From: an uncultured Mediterraneibacter sp.
GTDB lineage: Bacteria; Bacillota; Clostridia; Lachnospirales; Lachnospiraceae
Direction of reading: 5' to 3'
Assembly (NCBI GenBank): GCA_934309345.1
Contig: CAKRDD010000034.1
Coordinates: forward strand, 1 to 13,202
DNA length: 13,202 nt
Positions 5,956-12,952 of this stretch are shown one piece after another. How positions within the stretch are numbered: the first letter of the stretch is position 1; each line of letters opens with the position of its first letter. Both the position numbers and the translations under genes were made by a program. The notes beneath the pieces are model-generated. The model did no database searches. It had not been told where the DNA came from and was given only the letters and a program-made list of their open reading frames with translations.

Positions 5956-7674
5956 TTGAAACAGATTTCAGGAAACAAATTACTTGTAAGAGCGCTGAAG
6001 GAAGAAGGCGTGGATACCATTTTCGGTTATCCGGGGGCATGTACGATTGATATCAGTGATGAATTGTACAAGCAGGATGATATTCGGATTATTCTGCCAA
6101 GACATGAGCAGGCACTGGTTCATGAGGCGGATGCTTATGCAAGAACAACAGGTAAGGTGGGTGTCTGTCTTGTTACAAGCGGACCGGGAGCTACAAACCT
6201 TGTGACAGGGCTTGCGACAGCGAATTATGACAGCGTACCTCTCGTATGTTTTACCGGCCAGGTAGCAAGACCACTGATCGGAAATGATGCATTCCAGGAG
6301 GTAGACATCGTTGGAATTACACGCAGTATTACAAAATACGGCGTTACAGTACGTAACAGAGAAGATCTTGGAAGAATTATCAAGGAAGCATTTTATATTG
6401 CAAGAACAGGAAGACCGGGACCGGTACTGATCGATCTTCCGAAAGACGTGATGGCAGAGCTTGGAAGTGCAGATTATCCGGATACGGTCAATATCCGTGG
6501 ATATAAGCCGAATACGAACGTGCATATGGGACAGTTAAAACGTGCACTTAAGATGCTGAAAAAGGCAAAGAAGCCGTTATTCCTTGCAGGAGGCGGTGTG
6601 AATATTGCCCGTGCGAATGACGTGTTTACAGAAGTTGTAGAGAAGACAGAAGTTCCGGTCGTTACAACGATCATGGGACGTGGAGCAGTTCCGACAGATC
6701 ACCCGCTTTATATAGGAAATCTTGGAATGCATGGCGCATATGCTTCGAACATGGCAGTCAGTGAATGTGACCTCTTATTCTCGATCGGAACACGTTTCAA
6801 TGACCGTATCACAGGAAAGCTGCATGAGTTTGCACCGAATGCACAGATTGTCCATATTGATATTGATACAGCGTCCATTTCCAGAAATATTCACGTTGAT
6901 GTGCCGATCGTTGCAGATGCGCTTGAGGCAGTCACAAAGATGAATGAATATGTAGAACACTGTGAGACGAAGAAGTGGAGAAAGCAGATTGCACAGTGGA
7001 AGGAAGAACATCCTCTGACGATGAAGAATCGTGTTGACATGGGACCACAGGATATTATTGAAGAGATCAACCGTCAGTTTGATAATGCGATCATCGCAAC
7101 AGATGTAGGCCAGCATCAGATGTTCACAACACAGTATATTGAGATTACAAAGAACAAGCAGCTGATTACTTCAGGTGGACTTGGAACAATGGGATATGGT
7201 TTCCCAGCTGCGATTGGAGCAAAGCTTGGCAATCCGGATAAAGACGTTATTGCAATCTCCGGAGACGGTGGTATGCAGATGAATATTCAGGAGTTTGCAA
7301 CAGCTGTACTGGAAGAACTTCCGTTAATCCTCTGTGTATTTAACAACGAGTATCTTGGTATGGTACGCCAGTGGCAGAAGCTGTTCTATGGAAAACGTTA
7401 CAGCATGACAAACCTGAAGTCAGGAGCTCTCTTCCGCAGAACAAACGGACAGGAGATGCCGGAATATACACCGGATTTTGTAAAGCTCGCAGAAAGTTAC
7501 GGAGCGAAAGGAATCCGTGTAATGAAGAAAGAAGATATCGCAGCTGCATTTGAAGAGGCGAAGAAGAATACAAAGACACCGACACTGATCGAATTTGTGA
7601 TCAATCCGGAAGAACTTGTTTACCCGATGGTACAGCCGGGTGGAACACTTGAAGATCTGATCATGGATTGTTAA
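5956..7674 (+). CDS. ilvB: Acetohydroxyacid (acetolactate) synthase, large catalytic subunit
   Basis: It is the thiamine diphosphate enzyme that condenses pyruvate with pyruvate or 2-oxobutyrate, the first shared step of valine, leucine and isoleucine synthesis. The 572-aa protein starts at TTG 5956, with GGGAGG (5941-5946) nine bases upstream and no closer ATG. The catalytic glutamate E51 lies in RHEQA. TSGPGATN (74-81) follows, and the thiamine diphosphate motif runs from GDGG (436-439) to NN (463-464). FVINPEELVYPMV near the C-terminus is family-typical. The loop after GYPG reads ACTIDISDELY, slightly different from the common GGAVLPIYD form, but length and order are standard. ilvN follows after 48 bases. 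Expression should depend on the leader attenuator. Confidence 0.95.
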   Translation: MKQISGNKLLVRALKEEGVDTIFGYPGACTIDISDELYKQDDIRIILPRHEQALVHEADAYARTTGKVGVCLVTSGPGATNLVTGLATANYDSVPLVCFTGQVARPLIGNDAFQEVDIVGITRSITKYGVTVRNREDLGRIIKEAFYIARTGRPGPVLIDLPKDVMAELGSADYPDTVNIRGYKPNTNVHMGQLKRALKMLKKAKKPLFLAGGGVNIARANDVFTEVVEKTEVPVVTTIMGRGAVPTDHPLYIGNLGMHGAYASNMAVSECDLLFSIGTRFNDRITGKLHEFAPNAQIVHIDIDTASISRNIHVDVPIVADALEAVTKMNEYVEHCETKKWRKQIAQWKEEHPLTMKNRVDMGPQDIIEEINRQFDNAIIATDVGQHQMFTTQYIEITKNKQLITSGGLGTMGYGFPAAIGAKLGNPDKDVIAISGDGGMQMNIQEFATAVLEELPLILCVFNNEYLGMVRQWQKLFYGKRYSMTNLKSGALFRRTNGQEMPEYTPDFVKLAESYGAKGIRVMKKEDIAAAFEEAKKNTKTPTLIEFVINPEELVYPMVQPGGTLEDLIMDC

Positions 7675-7722
7675 TCGATTGGAGCAGAAAATTTGATGTT
7701 TTGATGTTAGTGAGGAAGAAAA

Positions 7723-8232
7723 ATGGATAATAATATGAAAAAGAGATGGATTTCTCTCTATGTAGAAAACCAGGTTGGTGTACTTTCCAAGATTTCAGGC
7801 CTGTTTTCCGGTAAATGTTATAATCTGGACAGTCTGACTGTTGGAACGACAGAAGATCCGACTGTTTCCAGAATGACGATTGCAACAGTCAGTGATGATG
7901 AGACATTTGAGCAGATCAAGAAGCAGTTGAATCGTATGATCGAAGTAATTAAAGTAATTGATTTTACAGACGTATTTGTAAGAATGAAAGAGATCCTTTA
8001 TGTAAAGGTGCTGAAATGTACACCGGAAGATAAAGTTGAGATCTTCCAGATCGCAGATACTTTTAAAGCGAAAGTGATCGATTACGGAAAGGACAGCCTT
8101 CTGGTTGAGTTTGTACAGACAGCAACAAAGAATGATGCTGTTGTAAAGCTGATGAAGGAAGAGTTCAAGAGTATTGAAGTTGTCCGTGGCGGAAGTGTTG
8201 GAATTGAGTCGATCAGTATGATGGAAAGATAA
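7723..8232 (+). CDS. ilvN: Acetohydroxyacid synthase, small regulatory subunit
   Basis: It binds the large subunit, raises its activity and confers feedback inhibition, usually by valine. The 169-aa length is normal. The N-terminal ACT domain (about 8-80) contains NQVGVLSKISGLFSG (17-30) and YNLDSLTVGTTEDPTVSRMTI (33-53), very close to the E. coli IlvH pattern. The C-terminal domain (about 85-160) contains EILYVKVL and ends with GGSVGIESIS. The start is supported by GAGG (7712-7715) seven bases upstream. It is the last gene of the operon: ilvC and leuABCD are not next to it, and a strong terminator follows within 30 bases. Confidence 0.95.
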   Translation: MDNNMKKRWISLYVENQVGVLSKISGLFSGKCYNLDSLTVGTTEDPTVSRMTIATVSDDETFEQIKKQLNRMIEVIKVIDFTDVFVRMKEILYVKVLKCTPEDKVEIFQIADTFKAKVIDYGKDSLLVEFVQTATKNDAVVKLMKEEFKSIEVVRGGSVGIESISMMER

Positions 8233-8254
8233 TTATAAGAAGGTTAAAGAAACA

Positions 8255-8296
8255 AAAAAGTATCAGAAGCAAAATTAAAAGCTTCTGATACTTTTT
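8255..8296. terminator. Bidirectional terminator between ilvN and mgtE
   Basis: A perfect 16-bp inverted repeat (8255-8270 with 8281-8296) surrounds a 10-base A/T loop. The arms begin with AAAAA and end with TTTTT, so each strand reads as a GC-containing stem followed by a T-run. It can end the ilvBN transcript on the plus strand and the mgtE transcript on the minus strand. Confidence 0.92.
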
Positions 8297-8338
8297 GCTT
8301 ATATGCTTTTGAAATTTGTATCCATTTATGATCTGTCA

Positions 8339-9670
8339 TTACAAATGGAACAGGATTGTTGCAATATTAAAGTAGATCAGGATTGAGAAGGTATCTACCA
8401 GTGTTGTGATAAGTGGAGATGCCATGATCGCAGGGTCGAGATTTACTTTCTTGGCAAGAAGTGGGAGGACACATCCAACCAGCTTTGCCATAATTACAGT
8501 TCCCATCAAGGAGCAGGCAATCACAACTGCAAGTCCTGGATTGTGATACTGTATAAAGATACGCACACCGTTGGCAACAGCAAGAAAAGCACCGACGATC
8601 AAAGAGATACGGAACTCTTTGAACATAACTTTGAAAAGATCTGTAAAGCGGATCTCATCCAGTGCGATTCCACGGATGATCAGTGTTGCACTCTGGGAAC
8701 CACAGTTTCCGCCGGTATCCATCAGCATTGGGATGAAGGATACAAGAAGAGGAATGGCTGCGAATGCATTTTCATATCTTGTGATGATCGTTCCTGTGAT
8801 GATGGAAGTGAACATCAGGATCAGAAGCCATGGGATACGGTTCTTTGCATGCTGAAAAACAGATGTCTCAAAATAGGTCTTCTCACTCGGGTTGATAGCA
8901 GCCATCTTTGTGATATCCTCTGTGGCCTCATCTACCATAACATCCATAGCATCATCGAATGTAACGATACCGACCATGCGGCCGTCCTGGTCAATGACAG
9001 GGAGCGCAAGCAGGTCATACTTTGTAAACAGCTGTGCAACCTGTTCCTGGTCAGCGTGTGTATGCACGGAGATGATCTCTGTCTCCATCAGGTCTTTGAT
9101 CGGAACCTCATCATCTGTTGTCATCAAATCTTTTGCACTTACGATACCAACCAGTTTTCTGCGTTCTGTGATATAGCAGGTGTAGATGGTCTCTTTATGG
9201 ATTCCGGTCTTCTTGATATGTGCCATTGCCTGTCCGACAGTCATTTCTTCGCGCAGATCTACATATTCTGTTGTCATGATACTTCCGGCACTGTCTTCCG
9301 GATAGTTCAGCAGCTGGTTGATCATGCTGCGGTCTGACGCGCTTACAGTAGCCAGGATACGCTTTACAAGGTTTGCCGGGAGTTCCTCCAGCATATCGAC
9401 TGTATCGTCCATATAGAGGTCGTCTAAGAGCTCTTTCAGCTCTTTTTCAGTAAACATTGCTACCAGATAAGTCTGCATGGAAGTATCCATGTTAGAAAAA
9501 ACCTCGGCAGCTTTATCTTTTGGAATGAGACGAAAAGCAAGAGCCAGCTCTTTATCACTTAAAGTTGAGAGAAGAGAGGCTATGTCCACTTCGTTCATTA
9601 CATCGAGAATACTTCTGACAGCTTTGAATTCGCGCTGCGCCAGAAGCTTTATAAAAATATCTTTGTCCAT
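8339..9670 (-). CDS. mgtE: Magnesium transporter MgtE
   Basis: It is a magnesium channel in the cytoplasmic membrane, gated by intracellular magnesium. The 443-aa protein has the standard layout: an N-terminal helical MgtE_N domain (about 30-130), paired CBS domains (about 135-255) with SAKDLM and VTFDDAMDVM segments, then about five membrane helices from residue 280. The pore region MLMDTGGNCGSQSATLIIRG (315-334) and LDPAIMASPLITTLVD (411-426) are conserved, with D426 in the position of the magnesium-coordinating pore aspartate of Thermus MgtE. The start ATG at 9670 has GCGAGG just upstream. An M-box riboswitch precedes it, which matches the function. It is transcribed alone, toward ilvN. 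Confidence 0.96.
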   Translation of the reverse strand: MDKDIFIKLLAQREFKAVRSILDVMNEVDIASLLSTLSDKELALAFRLIPKDKAAEVFSNMDTSMQTYLVAMFTEKELKELLDDLYMDDTVDMLEELPANLVKRILATVSASDRSMINQLLNYPEDSAGSIMTTEYVDLREEMTVGQAMAHIKKTGIHKETIYTCYITERRKLVGIVSAKDLMTTDDEVPIKDLMETEIISVHTHADQEQVAQLFTKYDLLALPVIDQDGRMVGIVTFDDAMDVMVDEATEDITKMAAINPSEKTYFETSVFQHAKNRIPWLLILMFTSIITGTIITRYENAFAAIPLLVSFIPMLMDTGGNCGSQSATLIIRGIALDEIRFTDLFKVMFKEFRISLIVGAFLAVANGVRIFIQYHNPGLAVVIACSLMGTVIMAKLVGCVLPLLAKKVNLDPAIMASPLITTLVDTFSILIYFNIATILFHL

Positions 9671-9743
9671 GATAATTACCTCGCATTATTTTATTTTTGT
9701 CTATTGAGCCACATATGTGGTAACTACTGGCACCAGAGTCCAT
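9555..9743 (-). CDS. Short ORF between the M-box and mgtE, overlapping mgtE
   Basis: A 62-codon ORF starts at ATG 9743 with AGGGAGG (9757-9751) seven bases upstream, a better ribosome binding site than that of mgtE itself. It begins MDSGASSYHICGSIDKNK and runs out of frame through the mgtE start, overlapping its first 116 bases. The first eight residues match, from memory, the start MD(S/N)GASSY(R) of short sigma-70-like proteins of Clostridia; the rest does not resemble that family. It could be a translated leader ORF that controls mgtE initiation, a remnant of such a gene, or chance. The overlapping part is probably shaped by mgtE coding and not by its own function. Confidence 0.35.
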   Translation of the reverse strand: MDSGASSYHICGSIDKNKIMRGNYHGQRYFYKASGAARIQSCQKYSRCNERSGHSLSSLNFK

Positions 9744-9779
9744 AACCTCACCTCCCTTGTTTACATTTTTATGAGAAAC

Positions 9780-9814
9780 AAAAAACTCCATCACTGCCTG
9801 AACAATGACGGAGT
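9780..9814 (-). terminator. M-box expression-platform terminator
   Basis: On the minus strand ACTCCGTCATTG (9814-9803) pairs with CAGTGATGGAGT (9796-9785), giving 12 bp with two G-T pairs and a 6-base loop, followed by TTTTTGTTT. It lies just after the M-box aptamer and before mgtE. By family knowledge, magnesium binding favours this terminator, so mgtE is expressed when magnesium is low. Confidence 0.88.
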
Positions 9815-9829
9815 CGTATTGACTTCTTA

Positions 9830-10020
9830 CTAAAATGCATCGTTCAAGCTTTAGTATCACAGGGCATATCAATTGCATTAGGTTGTGCCTTCTCGACACA
9901 GCCTGCTGACCAACTAATCGTGTCTCCACAATCTCGCGGCAGCAATCTCCGGGTCCTATCGAATGCTGGAAGCATGTCAAATATCCCAATCCCTGTGGTA
10001 ACCTCACCTACCGAAATGAT
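9830..10020 (-). promoter_or_regulatory. M-box magnesium riboswitch (ykoK leader)
   Basis: Read on the minus strand, the leader contains the M-box landmarks in order. First is GGTAGGTGAGGTTACC (10012-9997), then TTGCTGCCGC (about 9945-9936). A middle region with AACCTAATGCA follows, and then GTGATACTAAAGCTTGAACGAT, close to the GUGCUAAAGCUCUACGAU end of the B. subtilis aptamer. A terminator and mgtE follow. The aptamer senses magnesium. The exact ends are estimated from the conserved blocks. Confidence 0.94.
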
Positions 10021-10047
10021 GTAGTTGTGTTGTTTTTACCATAGATT

Positions 10048-10076
10048 ATTGTATCCCACGCAGCGGGGTGTGTCAA
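10048..10076 (-). promoter_or_regulatory. Promoter of the M-box-mgtE transcript
   Basis: On the minus strand a perfect TTGACA (10076-10071) and TACAAT (10053-10048) are separated by exactly 17 bases. The start would fall near 10041, about 25 bases before the first M-box block. Confidence 0.85.
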
Positions 10077-10144
10077 GGAAAAATGCGATAAATCTGTGTA
10101 AATTGGTGTAAAAAGAAAGAAAAAAGTGGAAAAAGATGAAAAGA

Positions 10145-10196
10145 CAAAAAGGATATCTGTCAGAGTAATCATTACTTCTGGCAGATATCCTTTTTG
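10145..10196 (-). terminator. Terminator of the OPT-pqqD-like operon
   Basis: A 20-bp stem (10145-10164 with 10177-10196) with a single T-G pair and a 12-base loop starts four bases after the stop codon of the small membrane protein gene. On the minus strand it is followed by a T-rich run. The mgtE promoter begins about 70 bases beyond it; the A-rich stretch between (10077-10144) shows no gene. Confidence 0.9.
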
Positions 10197-10199
10197 TTT

Positions 10200-10562
10200 T
10201 CAATCCTTGCGGATCTGATATACAATTTTCCCATTCACTTTTTCCTCAGTGATCATTTTTTGCTTTACCATATAGGGAAGAATTGAATCAAGAAATTGTC
10301 TAGGATTAGTCACATTGATTTGTTCCTGCATAAATGGCTGTTTCGCTGTCAGATCTTTTACATAAGGCTCAAGAGCTGTGCGGGTCATAGGACCATTTTT
10401 CTTCAATGTCTTTTTGACTTTGGAGATTCCTTTGGAACTGAGCATATTAGCAAGATCGCTTCCCTGTCTCATCGTGCGCCACAATCCCCATCCGTAGACG
10501 ATCATTGTAGCAACTGCAAAGAGCAGTACATAAGGAAGATATTTCAGAATCGTATGCATCAT
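10200..10562 (-). CDS. Small membrane-anchored protein of unknown function
   Basis: I do not recognise this 120-aa protein. It has one clear membrane helix near the N-terminus (about 8-26, YLPYVLLFAVATMIVYGWGLW) followed by a soluble, basic domain. The soluble part (about 40-120) has alternating helices and ends with MITEEKVNGKIVYQIRKD, which resembles the beta-wing of a winged-helix fold; that is inference. Its start overlaps the PqqD-like stop codon as ATGA, with AAAGGAGAG upstream, so it is translationally coupled. It is the last gene of the OPT operon and is followed at once by a terminator. A link to the transporter or to the PqqD-like protein is suggested only by position. Confidence 0.75.
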   Translation of the reverse strand: MMHTILKYLPYVLLFAVATMIVYGWGLWRTMRQGSDLANMLSSKGISKVKKTLKKNGPMTRTALEPYVKDLTAKQPFMQEQINVTNPRQFLDSILPYMVKQKMITEEKVNGKIVYQIRKD

Positions 10563-10912
10563 TTCCGTTTCTCTCCTTTCCAGTAGATCAGGTGATTATC
10601 ATGAAGGATCTCAAGGTATTTGATCAGTCTTGTCAGCGGCTGTTCCATAGAAGGAAACTCTGCTTCAAGCTCTCTGGAGATTGCATGTACATCCTTTTTA
10701 TCATCGATGGAGTTCCACACAAAAGTTCCAAGCTTGTCTAACTTGATTTCACTTACACGGGGACGACGGAAGAAGCGCTGAGCCAACTTGTGATAAAATC
10801 CCTTCCATTCGATAAGGACGGTAATAATACCGTCCTCACCTGTTTCATATTCAATTTCCGGATTCTTCTCCGGGATAAAGTCAAGATAGTTTTTACTGTC
10901 TTTCTTTTTCAT
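10559..10912 (-). CDS. Stand-alone PqqD-like protein (RRE-type fold)
   Basis: PqqD-family domains are small winged-helix modules that bind precursor peptides for radical SAM enzymes or other modifying enzymes in ribosomal peptide pathways. The 117-aa protein carries the signature in residues 58-109: LDKLGTFVWNSIDDKKDVHAI followed by a helix ending RLIKYLEILHDNHLI, which matches the pattern L-x-x-x-G-x-x-[IV]-W-x-x-[IL]-D. An N-terminal extension of about 50 residues contains a basic RFFRRPR patch. No precursor peptide, radical SAM enzyme or cyclodehydratase gene is present in the window. It starts four bases after the OPT stop codon and overlaps the next gene, so the three genes form one operon. 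Its role here is unknown. Confidence 0.8.
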   Translation of the reverse strand: MKKKDSKNYLDFIPEKNPEIEYETGEDGIITVLIEWKGFYHKLAQRFFRRPRVSEIKLDKLGTFVWNSIDDKKDVHAISRELEAEFPSMEQPLTRLIKYLEILHDNHLIYWKGEKRK

Positions 10913-10916
10913 TGAA

Positions 10917-12821
10917 TTATTTTTCCTTATCAGCTTTCATACATACAACGTACAGAAGTACGAGTAATGCAATGTAAAGCACCAGACTGCCAACCTGTGG
11001 TAAGTGGAATGGCAGAATGATCTTAGAATCAATCTTAACTACTGCAAATACAGCAAGAAGGATACCGATGATACCTTCTCCGGCGATCATACCGGATGTA
11101 AAGAGAAGACCTCTGTCTGTACGTGCTTTTTTCTCTGCCTCTGTACCTTTTTTCTTCTCAACGAAGATACGTACAATACCACCAGCCATGATACCAGCAC
11201 TCAGAGAGAATGGAAGGTACATACCAACTGCGAATGGCATAACCGGCATCTTAAGAATCTCAACAACGATTGCAATAAATACACCGATCAGGATCATAGC
11301 CCATGGAAGTTCCTCATTCATGATACCTTCAACGAGCATCTTCATCATTGTAGCCTGAGCTGCCGGAATCTTTTCTGTTCCGTATCCCCAAGCCTCATTC
11401 AGAAGGTAAAGAACGAATCCGATTGCTGCTGAAGAAGCAACAACACCGATGATCTCACCAACCTGCTGTTTGGAAGGTGTAGCACCTACGATGAATCCTG
11501 TCTTTAAGTCCTGAGAAGCATCTCCTGCGATTGCTGCAACGATACAGATGATACCACCGATAGAGATGGCTCCAACCATACCTGTAAGTCCTGTAGTACC
11601 TGTTACTTTCAGGATTACTGTAGCAAAGAGAAGAGTAGCGATTGTCATACCTGATACCGGGTTGTTAGAAGATCCGATCAGTCCAACCATACGAGAAGAT
11701 ACAGTTGCAAAGAAGAATCCGAATACAACGATGATCAGGGCACCAACCAGGTTAACCGGGAAGATCGGAAGGATCCAGATCAGAACAGCGATCACAAGGA
11801 TAACTCCGATCAGTAATGGGAATGGAAGATCCTGCTCTGTACGAAGCTGTTTTCCAGATCCTGCATTCTTTTTCATACTTCCAATGGCCTGCTTAAATGT
11901 TCTTACAATCAGAGGAAGGCTCTTAATCAGACTGATGATACCACCAGTTGCAACAGCTCCTGCTCCGATGTATTTGATGTAGTTACTCCACAGAGCGGAC
12001 GGACCACCACCTGGCATAGTGAGCAATTCATTGACTGTAACTGATGCAGGGAAGATTGTAGCATCTCCACCGAACAGTGCGATCATTGGCATCAGTACGA
12101 ACCAGCTGAGTGTACCACCGGCGAACATGTAGCTGGAGATCTTCGGTCCACAGATATATCCTACACCACCAAGTGCCGGAAGAACCTGCATACCAATCTG
12201 TGCTCCGCTGTAGTTCTTGAATGCATGTCCAATCTCACTTGGGAAGAGCTGCATTCCGTCTGCAAGGAATTTGTAAAAGGCTGCGATACCAAGTCCTGCG
12301 AATACTGTACCGGCCTTAGATCCACCTTCTTCTCCGGCCAGAAGAACTTCTGCACAAGCAGTTCCTTCCGGGAAAGGAAGTGTTCCGTGCTCTTCAACGA
12401 TAAGAGCCTGACGAAGCGGTACCATGAAGCATACTCCGAGTATTCCACCAAACAGGGCAATCATAGCGATGGAAAGGATGCTTGGGAAAGCAATCTTTCC
12501 TTCTTCAGCCCAAAGGAATAATGCAGGAAGTGTGAAGATAGCTCCTGCTGCAACAGACTCTCCGGCAGAACCGATTGTCTGTACCATGTTGTTCTCGAGA
12601 ATAGAATCCTTACGGAGAATCACACGAATGATTCCCATAGAAATAACGGCCGCCGGAATGGAAGCAGAAACTGTCATACCTACGAGAAGTCCGAGATATG
12701 CATTGGCTGCCCCAAATACGATCGCCAGAAGGATACCAATCAAGAGTGCTGTCACCGTAAACTCAGGAACGACTTTGTCCGCTGGAATGTACGGCTTGAA
12801 TTCTTTCTTGTTGTTGTCCAT
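10917..12821 (-). CDS. OPT family oligopeptide transporter
   Basis: It is a membrane importer of the OPT superfamily, whose members carry oligopeptides or metal-chelate complexes, driven by ion gradients. The protein is 634 aa from the ATG at 12821, chosen because AAAGGA lies about nine bases upstream and the longer frame to 12920 adds 33 charged, non-conserved residues. The N-terminus EFKPYIPADKVVPEFT is typical of the bacterial group. NNMVQTIGSAGES (77-89) and HGTLPFPEGTACAEVL (145-160) are conserved family blocks. Roughly 14 to 16 membrane segments are visible along the length. The substrate cannot be deduced. Two small genes, PqqD-like and membrane-anchored, follow in the same operon. Confidence 0.92.
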   Translation of the reverse strand: MDNNKKEFKPYIPADKVVPEFTVTALLIGILLAIVFGAANAYLGLLVGMTVSASIPAAVISMGIIRVILRKDSILENNMVQTIGSAGESVAAGAIFTLPALFLWAEEGKIAFPSILSIAMIALFGGILGVCFMVPLRQALIVEEHGTLPFPEGTACAEVLLAGEEGGSKAGTVFAGLGIAAFYKFLADGMQLFPSEIGHAFKNYSGAQIGMQVLPALGGVGYICGPKISSYMFAGGTLSWFVLMPMIALFGGDATIFPASVTVNELLTMPGGGPSALWSNYIKYIGAGAVATGGIISLIKSLPLIVRTFKQAIGSMKKNAGSGKQLRTEQDLPFPLLIGVILVIAVLIWILPIFPVNLVGALIIVVFGFFFATVSSRMVGLIGSSNNPVSGMTIATLLFATVILKVTGTTGLTGMVGAISIGGIICIVAAIAGDASQDLKTGFIVGATPSKQQVGEIIGVVASSAAIGFVLYLLNEAWGYGTEKIPAAQATMMKMLVEGIMNEELPWAMILIGVFIAIVVEILKMPVMPFAVGMYLPFSLSAGIMAGGIVRIFVEKKKGTEAEKKARTDRGLLFTSGMIAGEGIIGILLAVFAVVKIDSKIILPFHLPQVGSLVLYIALLVLLYVVCMKADKEK

Positions 12822-12852
12822 TTTTTCAATGTCCTTTCTTTTGTTTTTTATA

Positions 12853-12893
12853 CTATCCTGCTGTCCCCACAACAGATAGCAACGCTTTTTGCC
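12853..12893 (-). promoter_or_regulatory. Hairpins in the OPT leader
   Basis: On the minus strand GCAA-AAAGCG-TTGC (12893-12880) is followed by a longer hairpin (12879-12853) made of CTATCTGTTG and CAGCAGGATAG with one bulged G and a TGGGGA loop. An A-rich run, not a T-run, follows, so it is not a terminator. It lies between the promoter and the ribosome binding site and may affect mRNA stability or regulation. Confidence 0.4.
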
Positions 12894-12913
12894 AATACCC
12901 AAAAAAATTTTTA

Positions 12914-12952
12914 TTAGCACAGCTTTATGATTATAGCATATTAAAGTGCTAA
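12914..12952 (-). promoter_or_regulatory. OPT operon promoter inside an inverted repeat
   Basis: On the minus strand TGCTATAAT (12938-12930) is a perfect extended -10 element. The -35 position reads TTCCTT and is weak. The -10 is flanked by TTAGCAC (12914-12920) and GTGCTAA (12946-12952), a perfect 7-bp inverted repeat with 25 bases between. The placement fits a repressor operator. The half-sites are the same as those of the CIRCE element, but the spacing is not. Confidence 0.6.

Noticed and set aside
8543..9337. 264-aa ORF on the plus strand opposite mgtE
   Set aside because: It is antisense to a strongly conserved gene and is rich in Cys, His and Asp as expected from reversed codons. It has no convincing ribosome binding site or known domain.
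9744..10007. Upstream part of the 150-codon minus-strand frame as a protein
   Set aside because: This part coincides with the M-box aptamer and its terminator, which explain the sequence conservation better. Only the segment after the ribosome binding site at 9757-9751 is plausible.
12822..12920. N-terminal extension of the OPT protein
   Set aside because: The extra 33 residues are not family-like, include the leader hairpins, and would place the start at or before the predicted transcription start.
12914..12952. A true CIRCE/HrcA operator
   Set aside because: The half-sites match, but the spacing is 25 bases instead of 13 and the inner TC/GA bases are missing.
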